Shown here piece by piece: positions 5,813-11,153 of a stretch of DNA of 25,093 bases (within the stretch, counting starts at the first letter, position 1; each line of letters opens with the position of its first letter). The stretch spans positions 1-25,093 of IMG/VR virus record IMGVR_UViG_3300037516_000092; one strand, written 5' to 3'. A model generated the notes under the pieces. The model saw only the letters and a list, made by a program, of their open reading frames with translations. It did no database searches and had not been told where the DNA came from. Position numbers and translations under genes: made by a program. This DNA comes from a virus.

Positions 5813-6847
5813 TTATTTGAATTTAGCGATTCTGGCAGCAATCCATTCTTCCGGGCTACCACTTCTTTCAAAGCGGTTATACGCATCTCCCACCTTAGCC
5901 TTTGCGGGGGAAGAAGACTTCGCTGCACCAGCACCGTATGGGGTTGAAGATGGATTTACCTTCAACTTACTTCCCATCGCTGATTGCGTCTTGATCTTCT
6001 TGTTTCCGTAAATGGAACGAGAGGCGTGAGCCAAGATATATTCAATTTGGAACCCGATTTCTGGGACTTGCGCTTTAATGCGGTCGATCAACGGGTCCGA
6101 CACCAGTGCCTTGTAGCTTTTCCCAATCTCGGACTCTTCGTCTTGGATCTCGGGAACTTCACTCTTAGCTGCCTCTGAATACTGCTTGGACATCTCCTCA
6201 TACTGAGCAATCTTGATAAGATGCTGTTGCTGGGCGGGGATGTATTTAGTCAGTGCTTCTCGGGCATTCCGGTTTGCTTTCCGAATTTGCTTTTTACTGA
6301 ACTCTTTGTCGCCAACTACGATGATATCGTCAGGACCATAATCTTCATGTTCCTCTAGGATTTCATCAGTAGTCTCAAGCGTCCGTTCAAGCTCGTCATA
6401 CTTTCCTTTGAGTGCTTCAAACGAAGCAACTTCTCGGAAAGGATTCTCGTCTTGAGGAACAACTTTGGCTTGCGACTGAGGCTGCGATTGAATCTTTTCC
6501 TCAAGGGCTTTTTTCTGCGCCGTCAATTCCCCAATTCGTTGGAGGAGGCGAGATTTACCCTTCTTGGCTAAAGATTGAATCTGCTCAGTTGTAAGAGACA
6601 GCAGGTCAATTTCGGACTCTTCTTCGGCTTCCTCCTCGGATTCATCTTCGGTTTCTTCTTCCGATTCTGGCGACTCCTCGTCTTCTAGACTGGCAGGCTC
6701 TTCGTCAGCTTCGGGAGATTCCTCAGGCTCTTCTTCAGGCTCTTCCTCTGGAGAGGTTTGGCGGGCCACACGTTGAGCTACAAGCTCCTCGAATGACAAA
6801 TTAGACACCGATTCAATAGCTTCGGCGGTAGCTTCTGGATTACTCAT
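5813..6847 (-). CDS. Scaffolding protein, 344 aa
   Basis: A scaffold guides assembly of capsid subunits and is then lost from the head. This protein has the typical build. A very acidic, Glu/Pro/Ser-rich low-complexity segment covers about residues 33-80. A coiled-coil-like stretch rich in Lys, Glu, Gln and Leu follows (about 85-125, for example RIGELTAQKKALEEKIQ). A helical middle comes next, and the C-terminal tail is basic, with Lys/Ser/Pro and then a short helix (SPEEWIAARIAKFK) of the type that binds capsid protein. It is immediately upstream of the major capsid gene, 19 bases away. The ATG at 6847 has an A-rich leader (AACAAACATT) and no Shine-Dalgarno sequence. The acidic tract gives the minus strand a purine-rich run of GAA/GAG codons. 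No protease domain is visible. Confidence 0.85.
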   Translation of the reverse strand: MSNPEATAEAIESVSNLSFEELVAQRVARQTSPEEEPEEEPEESPEADEEPASLEDEESPESEEETEDESEEEAEEESEIDLLSLTTEQIQSLAKKGKSRLLQRIGELTAQKKALEEKIQSQPQSQAKVVPQDENPFREVASFEALKGKYDELERTLETTDEILEEHEDYGPDDIIVVGDKEFSKKQIRKANRNAREALTKYIPAQQQHLIKIAQYEEMSKQYSEAAKSEVPEIQDEESEIGKSYKALVSDPLIDRIKAQVPEIGFQIEYILAHASRSIYGNKKIKTQSAMGSKLKVNPSSTPYGAGAAKSSSPAKAKVGDAYNRFERSGSPEEWIAARIAKFK

Positions 6848-6954
6848 AATGTTTGTTTAGAACGCCATTTACGCTCGGCGGTGCGTGTTCGTGAAGAATC
6901 AACACTATAATCATTAGTATGTCAAGCAGTTTAGTAAGGTATGGAAATTGACAC
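6848..6954 (-). promoter_or_regulatory. Probable promoter region for the capsid unit
   Basis: This gene-free stretch lies between a strong terminator (6995-6955) and the scaffold start (6847), so transcription of the scaffold-capsid block should begin here unless read-through is high. The minus strand contains TTGACA (6925-6920) and, ten bases later, TATAGT. The spacing is too short for a standard sigma-70 pair, and no good -10 hexamer sits 16-18 bases after the TTGACA. A phage-specific or unusual host promoter is possible. The location is argued from context; the exact promoter is not identified. Confidence 0.4.
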
Positions 6955-6995
6955 AAAAAAGAGGCCGCAGGGAAAACGAAAACCCTACGACCTCT
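6955..6995 (-). terminator. Intrinsic terminator upstream of capsid genes
   Basis: On the minus strand AGAGGTCGTAGGG (6995-6983) pairs with CCCTGCGGCCTCT (6972-6960) over 13 bp with two G-U pairs. The loop is TTTTCGTTTT, and a run of six T including the last stem base and its tail follows (6960-6955). This is a textbook Rho-independent terminator. It ends the message that comes through the portal and small-protein genes, about 65 bases after the last stop (7062). The genes downstream, scaffold and capsid, therefore need their own promoter or regulated read-through. Confidence 0.92.
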
Positions 6996-7045
6996 AGTAT
7001 GACACAAACCACAAAACACGCATTAGCGCACGGCAACTAAAACAC

Positions 7046-7079
7046 GAAGTTGAAAACTATGTCAACTATTTTCAACTTC
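7046..7079 (-). repeat. Perfect 11-bp inverted repeat across a stop codon
   Basis: GAAGTTGAAAA (7046-7056) is the exact reverse complement of TTTTCAACTTC (7069-7079), with a 12-base loop that contains the TGA stop of the 71-aa gene. On the minus-strand RNA the first arm encodes the last residues of that gene (E-V-E-N) and the loop contains TTGACATAG. An A/T-rich stem without a long U-tract is a weak terminator at best. It may protect the 3' end of the message or be a protein-binding dyad. Confidence 0.7.
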
Positions 7080-7277
7080 TAGCAACGACAGCAACTCGTC
7101 CAATGTGGAAACGCTTCCGACGATCTTCATAACTTCGTTAGGCTCAACGCATTGGCGAAGGTCAGCAAAGAAACGCTCACGCTCGTCTCGGACAAATTGC
7201 ACGATAGCCTTGAACTCGTCACGATCAGAGAGGGATTCAACGGCTTGTTGGATGGTTGGCTTAGGTAGTGGGGTCAT
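7062..7277 (-). CDS. Small helical phage protein, 71 aa
   Basis: No named family is recognised. The protein is acidic to neutral and predicted helical throughout: MTPLPKPTIQQAVESL, then DEFKAIVQFVRDERERFFAD, then LRQCVEPNEVMKIVG and a last helix (TLDELLSLLE). The central pattern, in which an aromatic/charged helix F-V-R-D-E-R-E-R-F-F is followed by D-L-R, recalls small proteins near phage capsid genes, but I know no function. It is the last gene of the message that carries the portal and small basic proteins. Its stop lies in the loop of an inverted repeat, and a strong terminator follows. The ATG at 7277 comes four bases after the stop of the upstream gene, so translation is probably coupled. 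No Shine-Dalgarno sequence is seen (GTAAGTAATAAT). Confidence 0.78.
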   Translation of the reverse strand: MTPLPKPTIQQAVESLSDRDEFKAIVQFVRDERERFFADLRQCVEPNEVMKIVGSVSTLDELLSLLEVENS

Positions 7278-7281
7278 ATTA

Positions 7282-7467
7282 TTACTTACGCTTCTTGATT
7301 CCAGCTTCGGACATTGCGATTGCGACCGCTTGTTTCCGATTTTTCGCCAATGGGGCTTTCTTTGGTCCTTTGGGATTCACTCCTGCATGAAGAGTCCCAG
7401 CCTTATATTCACCCATGACTTTCGCCACTTTGGCCTGTTTAGCGGCTTTTGTTTTTGGCTTTTTCAT
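7282..7467 (-). CDS. Small basic phage protein, DUF6496-like, 61 aa
   Basis: The sequence is strongly basic, with Lys/Ala repeats at the N-terminus (MKKPKTKAAKQAKVAK). The core V-M-G-E-Y-K-A-G-T-L-H-A-G is followed by a Lys/Pro/Gly linker and K-Q-A-V-A-I-A-M-S-E-A-G, ending in KKRK. The pair of motifs, VMxEYKxGTLHxG and RKQAxAIAxSEAG, matches my memory of the DUF6496 family. That family is widespread in phages and in some bacteria, and its role is unknown. The charge suggests nucleic-acid binding. It is one of four tiny basic genes in a row, all spaced by a few bases. The start ATG at 7467 follows the previous stop (7471) by three bases. Confidence 0.85.
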   Translation of the reverse strand: MKKPKTKAAKQAKVAKVMGEYKAGTLHAGVNPKGPKKAPLAKNRKQAVAIAMSEAGIKKRK

Positions 7468-7470
7468 AGA

Positions 7471-7602
7471 CTACTTGCGTTTAGCTTTTTTCTTAGGCAT
7501 GCGGCCCATCTTGATTTCAATCTCGACGTAGCCCTTGCCTTTTTTGCCTTTGCCGTATTCTTTTTCTTCCTTGTGGCCGCAGCCATTTGATTTGTTTTTC
7601 AT
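7471..7602 (-). CDS. Tiny Lys/Gly-rich basic protein, 43 aa
   Basis: I read this gene directly from the bases. It runs from ATG at 7602 (MKNKSNGCGHKEEKEYGKGK) to TAG at 7473-7471. It has an N-terminal part with Cys8 and His10, a Lys-Gly repeat at about 18-24, a short strand (YVEIEIKMG) and a Lys/Arg-rich tail. The gaps to the upstream stop (four bases) and downstream start (three bases) are what a real coupled gene would show. I know no named family. Lys-rich tiny proteins next to capsid genes may bind phage DNA or be packaged, but this is speculation. An ORF of this size could be chance, but the packing and codon pattern argue against that. Confidence 0.75.
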   Translation of the reverse strand: MKNKSNGCGHKEEKEYGKGKKGKGYVEIEIKMGRMPKKKAKRK

Positions 7603-7606
7603 AGAG

Positions 7607-7831
7607 TTACTTCATTGATTTGCTTCCGCTACACTTCCATTTACGCCTTGATAAATTGTTTGGCGAGTTGGGATCAGACTTCCATTCACCTTTGATCTTG
7701 GCACTGCGGGCGCAGTAGGAATCGCCACGGGACGAGCCGGGAGAAATCGTTGCTCCCTTTTGCCCATACTTAACGGTCTTCTTGCGTCCAGTGTCAGGAT
7801 TGGTAACGACTTTTTTGAACCGCTTCTCCAT
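7607..7831 (-). CDS. Small basic phage protein with Cys pair, 74 aa
   Basis: The protein is basic and rich in Lys, Ser and Gly. It starts MEKRFKKVVTNPDTGRKKTV, followed by K-Y-G-Q-K-G-A-T-I-S-P-G-S, then G-D-S-Y-C-A-R-S-A-K-I-K-G and P-N-S-P-N-N-L-S-R-R-K-W-K-C-S-G. The pattern of GDxYCARSAxIKG with a second Cys in RKWKCSGSKS is one I recall from many small phage proteins of unknown function. The two Cys (40 and 67 by my count) could form a disulfide or hold a metal, but only two are present. It overlaps the upstream stop by one base (TAATG), so it is probably translated by coupling. It belongs to the run of tiny basic genes between portal and capsid. A nucleic-acid-binding role is possible and unproven. 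Confidence 0.85.
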   Translation of the reverse strand: MEKRFKKVVTNPDTGRKKTVKYGQKGATISPGSSRGDSYCARSAKIKGEWKSDPNSPNNLSRRKWKCSGSKSMK

Positions 7832-7977
7832 TACTTTTTCTTTGCTGTTTTAGCAGACTGCTTGAAATCTTGGGTTGAAGGAGCCTTCTTTGAACCCACT
7901 TTATTCATCTTTTCGCCGCTACCAGCTTTGATGCGTGCTTTCTTGGCATTGATCGCACTATAAAGTCCTTGTTTCAT
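7831..7977 (-). CDS. Tiny basic phage protein, 48 aa
   Basis: The chosen start is ATG at 7977, giving MKQGLYSAINAKKARIKAG. A TTT-rich in-frame extension to 8013 would run into the previous gene, so it is rejected. The body is Lys/Ala/Gly-rich with S-G-E-K-M-N-K-V-G-S-K-K-A-P-S and a tail of Lys-Thr-Ala-Lys. The pattern K-x-G-L-Y-x-x-I-x-A-K-K-x-R-I followed by G-S-G-E-K-M-x-K-x-G-S-K-x-A-P is one I have often seen in short phage ORFs with no function assigned. Its stop TAA overlaps the start of the 74-aa gene by one base. It may be a DNA- or RNA-binding or internal capsid protein. There is no Shine-Dalgarno sequence in the leader (AAGCATAACCAT). Confidence 0.85.
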   Translation of the reverse strand: MKQGLYSAINAKKARIKAGSGEKMNKVGSKKAPSTQDFKQSAKTAKKK

Positions 7978-7987
7978 ATGGTTATGC

Positions 7988-8137
7988 TTATCGGAATTTA
8001 GAAATGCAAACAATTACTGCTAATGGAGCCATCACAGAATAGGCGACAGCAAAGCAAATGAGCTTCATTTTCTCAAGTCTGTCTAATTGAATATGCTTGC
8101 GATCCGAAAGTTCAGAAAAAAATTTAAATATTTTCAT
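7988..8137 (-). CDS. Tiny membrane protein, 49 aa
   Basis: I read this gene directly from the bases. The ATG at 8137 overlaps the TGA of the upstream 222-aa gene (ATGA) and the TAA is at 7990-7988. The N-terminal half is charged (MKIFKFFSELSDRKHIQLDR). The C-terminal half is one hydrophobic helix at about 25-46 (LICFAVAYSVMAPLAVIVCI) ending in S-K-F-R. The Lys/Arg distribution suggests the N-terminus is cytoplasmic. No family is recognised. It sits in the middle of the head genes, away from the lysis cassette, so a holin role is possible but not supported by position. It could modify the host envelope. The coupling overlap and the leader make it more likely real than random. Confidence 0.65.
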   Translation of the reverse strand: MKIFKFFSELSDRKHIQLDRLEKMKLICFAVAYSVMAPLAVIVCISKFR

Positions 8138-8802
8138 TTAAAGTATTTTAGTGCAGTTTTTATGGCTAGCGCGGAATTTATGTTGCTGGCCGAGTCCGAT
8201 GCGGCATCTTGATTTAGATACTTTGCCAAGTCAAGCAACTCTCTTTGTTTTTGTATTCTTGCGTTTTCAACCTTTAATTTTATTTCGGCTTTTTCTTTCT
8301 CATATTTATTTCTGTCTTGAATCGCGTCTTGGGCGTATCTTATTAAAGCCCCCCCGGTCGCCACTGGATGCTCGAAAGTTTGCAGGGCGGCGGTAGTATT
8401 GAAATACCGCCCATCAAGCTTTCTTTCGTCTTCGCCCTTCTCTAGTAGCCTGAGCGCATCGTGATGCCTCTTCCTGTAATCTTCGTCAGTCAACGATCTT
8501 GCTGCATCAATCGCCCACAAACCAGCTTGTATTGGCTCAAATTTTGACGCCGCCCCAGTCACAACTCTCCCTGCATAGGGGACAAGTGGAAGACCCGCCT
8601 TGGCTGCTCCCATTGCGGCAAGATTTGCGCTAGCCCCAACATTAGCAACACCTCCTTCGATTTTTTCAACAAGGTTGATCGCCTTGTCAAAACCAGATGT
8701 GAGCAAGACATTACTAGTGTCGCCGGGGTCAAACGTGACCCTTGCGTTATTGTCTGGATTTATGTTATCCAGCTTTCTTCTCAACCATCTAGAAAAACTC
8801 AT
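8134..8802 (-). CDS. Unknown phage protein downstream of portal, 222 aa
   Basis: No family is recognised. The start (MSFSRWLRRKLDNINP) is basic. Residues about 47-87 are rich in Ala, Gly and Val (EGGVANVGASANLAAMGAAK, then AGLPLVPYAGRVV) and could insert into or associate with a membrane. A charged helical region follows (DEDYRKRHHDALRLLEKGED). The C-terminal third is a Lys/Glu/Leu helix likely to form a coiled coil (NKYEKEKAEIKLKVENARIQ). The mix of a small-residue hydrophobic segment and long helices is like small ejection or internal virion proteins, and the portal gene lies immediately upstream with a TAATG overlap, so a role in the connector or the ejectosome is plausible. This is inference from composition and position. 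It ends by overlapping the start of a tiny membrane protein gene. Confidence 0.75.
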   Translation of the reverse strand: MSFSRWLRRKLDNINPDNNARVTFDPGDTSNVLLTSGFDKAINLVEKIEGGVANVGASANLAAMGAAKAGLPLVPYAGRVVTGAASKFEPIQAGLWAIDAARSLTDEDYRKRHHDALRLLEKGEDERKLDGRYFNTTAALQTFEHPVATGGALIRYAQDAIQDRNKYEKEKAEIKLKVENARIQKQRELLDLAKYLNQDAASDSASNINSALAIKTALKYFK

Positions 8803-10868
8803 TACTGTTGCATTCCTTGGGTTGTTACGCCGCCCATTTGAGCGGGATTTGTTCCGATTTTGCCGATCTCAGCGTTCTGCATCTGTTGCATTTGGAATTG
8901 ATACTGCTCCATGTATTTCTGGAGGCGACCTGCAAACACTTCGTCCATTTGCGCTCGTTCCGCAATATCCGGTTGCTGGACATACGCCTGCACCATCTGC
9001 ATTGCGATCTGTGCGCCGTTGGGTTGCGCGGGAACCTCGATACCAGCAAAGATCTTCGCAAGGTCATCAGTGACGCTCTTGGCGACCTTCTGTTGCGCCT
9101 CCTCAACGGGTTGCAGAACGTAGTCCGCAAAGATCGGGTTGATACTCGACGCGGTGAACTCAAGGAGCTTGTTGACATCTAGAACGCCATTGCGATCAAG
9201 TTGAACAAGCGACACCATGTTCTTGAGTTGCGTCTCCGCAGTCTCTGGGTCAGTGGTCAACGAGTCAAATGACACGGTAATGCTGAAGTTCTCGTCGGGG
9301 CTACCCTTGGTCATCGTCTGGGGGTTAGGGTTTCCGGTGACTTGGAAGAAAACCTCATCCGGCCCCATGCGCTGATACAGCTTCCACGCCATCGTCAATA
9401 CGTCGCGGACATGATCAAGGAACTTGCCAATGTAGAACTGTTGACGAGCAGCCGTGAGTGGGTTCGTAAGATCAAGCCCGACAGCGCGGTCTGCTTGCGC
9501 TCGCATAGACATCTCAGACTCAATGGAACCTTGGTCCATTTGAGGAACTGGCCCCCAAGCAATCTCGCCAAGACGACGATAAGGAACGCGACGGCCCGGA
9601 CCCCAATCGGAAGGAGGACGGCCAGCAGGGTGCATCAGCGGCGGCAAGGTGGCCAACGAAGCGCGGTCGATCCGGCTGTCACGCTCGGTCTTGATCTGCA
9701 TCTGCGGACCACGGAGAATGTCGGAGAACGTCTGCACTTCATACATCCGCTTCTGGTCATTCGCCAGTCGAGTCACAACAAACGGGTAGTCGTCATAGCC
9801 ATTGAGAAGCTCATGCTTTGCGTAGCCGTCCGTAGTTGGGTGGAATACGGTGCAGTAGATGCCCTCGCTGCCATCCTCTTCATCAATCAGGCGCTGGTAG
9901 CCATAGACCACCATAACAAGGTCATTGTCATCAGTGATAGGCAGACGCGTAACGGTTTTTACGCTCTCGCCGTCGAGATACATGGAGTCTTTCCCGCGAA
10001 GGTTGGAGATAGCGTGATCGACCCACTTCCTGTCCCATCCCTCATTGGTAACTTTTTTCTCAAGCTCCTGAGCAGTCAGGAACGTGCGCCAGAAGATGTA
10101 TGGAGCGCGTTGAGGGTCGGAAACATACGGAGGGAAGATGACCTCTCCATCCGGGGCGCACGAATAAACAATCGGGCAATCAACGGTTTGACGAGGGAGT
10201 GGGATTTCAGCCATCCCGGTCTTCCGCATATCTCGGATTGCCTTCTTAGCTCGTTTGTTCGACAGGTCGGGGAATCCTTGTTGGATCAATCCCGTGAGCA
10301 TCTCGTCATCGTTCCCATCAATAATAAGGTTCGCTAGATCAGGAGATTGTTGGGCAATTTGGTCGATGGTGACTTGTTGCAGATATGTTCTTTTTTCTCG
10401 CTTCCATCCAACATAGGATACCATAATCCCCTTCTCTAGCAAATAGTTCGCACCCAACTCCATTTGGTTTTTGAAGTCAGGAATGTAGGTCGAGCGCATC
10501 CACTTAAGGAACGACGACACAACAGAAGCTCGCGGCATTGATGCCATAGACGTTGGGAACGCCTTGATGTGGCTGCGCTGGAGGGCTTGGTCAAACAGAG
10601 ACACATACATGTCAATCCGCTCACCAACCACGTTAACTTCTTGATCTGAAGCACCTTGCCACGGAAATGCGTTTGCTCCGTTCTTGCGAAGATCGTCAGA
10701 CTTGCCGTCCCAGATATTGCGCCGATCATTATAAGAGCGCAGACATGACTCGAAATAGTATTCAAGATCAATTAGGCAGGTATCATACGCATCAGTTAAC
10801 GCATTAACGTCTGGCTCTTTGTCAGCGTAAATAAGGGATTCGTCCTCTAGTTCTAGTGATTCGATCAT
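8802..10868 (-). CDS. Portal protein (head-tail connector), 688 aa
   Basis: The portal is the dodecameric ring through which DNA is packaged and ejected. Recognition rests on size (about 690 aa), its place just after the terminase, and motifs such as N-A-F-P-W-Q-G-A-S-D-Q at about 66-76, IDMYVSLFDQAL, and a long helix-rich C-terminal region. The middle has beta-strand and loop segments (IVYSCAPDGEVIFPPYV, YIFWRTFLTAQELE). The last 50 residues are Gln/Met-rich (YQFQMQQMQNAEIG), probably a flexible crown or barrel tail. I chose ATG at 10868 because it overlaps the upstream TGA as ATGA; a GTG at 10913 would add 15 residues that are not portal-like. There are no membrane segments. The family resembles large P22-like portals, but I cannot assign the exact subgroup. 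Confidence 0.88.
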   Translation of the reverse strand: MIESLELEDESLIYADKEPDVNALTDAYDTCLIDLEYYFESCLRSYNDRRNIWDGKSDDLRKNGANAFPWQGASDQEVNVVGERIDMYVSLFDQALQRSHIKAFPTSMASMPRASVVSSFLKWMRSTYIPDFKNQMELGANYLLEKGIMVSYVGWKREKRTYLQQVTIDQIAQQSPDLANLIIDGNDDEMLTGLIQQGFPDLSNKRAKKAIRDMRKTGMAEIPLPRQTVDCPIVYSCAPDGEVIFPPYVSDPQRAPYIFWRTFLTAQELEKKVTNEGWDRKWVDHAISNLRGKDSMYLDGESVKTVTRLPITDDNDLVMVVYGYQRLIDEEDGSEGIYCTVFHPTTDGYAKHELLNGYDDYPFVVTRLANDQKRMYEVQTFSDILRGPQMQIKTERDSRIDRASLATLPPLMHPAGRPPSDWGPGRRVPYRRLGEIAWGPVPQMDQGSIESEMSMRAQADRAVGLDLTNPLTAARQQFYIGKFLDHVRDVLTMAWKLYQRMGPDEVFFQVTGNPNPQTMTKGSPDENFSITVSFDSLTTDPETAETQLKNMVSLVQLDRNGVLDVNKLLEFTASSINPIFADYVLQPVEEAQQKVAKSVTDDLAKIFAGIEVPAQPNGAQIAMQMVQAYVQQPDIAERAQMDEVFAGRLQKYMEQYQFQMQQMQNAEIGKIGTNPAQMGGVTTQGMQQ

Positions 10869-11152
10869 GATGCGTATTCGTAAAAGTCTTCGGGGTCGGC
10901 AGATACTAAGCACACTTTGATGCGTTTGCCAACAAGTTTATTTGATAGGCGGGAAGGGCATTTTACCGGAACCGCCAGCCCATCCATTCGGACGATGACC
11001 CAGCTTGGGTTGTTGCAAACACGCATAACAATGAAATCTTCATCAATTTGCTGCTCGATAAGGCTATCAAGACTGCATGGTGATTCGTCAATAATTAGCG
11101 TTTTCTTTGCAGGTCGCCCCCGTTTTGCTGCTTTAGCTGCTTGTTTTTTCAT
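10865..11152 (-). CDS. Small protein with AT-hook-like N-terminus, 95 aa
   Basis: The ATG at 11152 follows the terminase stop by one base, so the gene starts there; an in-frame reading back to 11275 would overlap the terminase and is not believed. The N-terminus (MKKQAAKAAKRGRPAKKTL) contains K-R-G-R-P-A-K-K, an AT-hook-like core (G-R-P flanked by Lys/Arg) that binds the minor groove of A/T-rich DNA. The rest looks like a small beta-barrel: FIVMRVCNNPSWVIVRMDGL, then VPVKCPSRLSNKLVGKRIKV. I recall small phage proteins near the portal gene with this type of N-P-x-W and R-V-x-x-x-L motif, but no role is known. It could help DNA handling during packaging. Its stop overlaps the portal start. The leader GGGGGATACTAGT is the nearest thing to a ribosome-binding site in the window. 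Confidence 0.8.
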   Translation of the reverse strand: MKKQAAKAAKRGRPAKKTLIIDESPCSLDSLIEQQIDEDFIVMRVCNNPSWVIVRMDGLAVPVKCPSRLSNKLVGKRIKVCLVSADPEDFYEYAS

Positions 11153-11153
11153 A

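Noticed and set aside
6600-6760. Pyrimidine-rich plus-strand tract with repeated CTTC units as a microsatellite
   Set aside because: It is explained by the Glu-rich acidic segment of the scaffold protein in the minus strand.
6900-6930. TTGACA (6925-6920) with TATAGT as a standard sigma-70 promoter
   Set aside because: The spacer is only ten bases and no acceptable -10 box occurs at 16-18 bases, so I list only a probable promoter region.
9342-10337. Plus-strand open frame of 331 codons
   Set aside because: It is opposite the portal gene, with an unnatural composition rich in Arg, Leu and His, and no support from its context.
10868-10913. GTG start at 10913 for the portal
   Set aside because: The ATG at 10868 makes an ATGA overlap with the upstream stop. 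The 15 extra residues are Arg-rich and overlap the coding part of the upstream gene.
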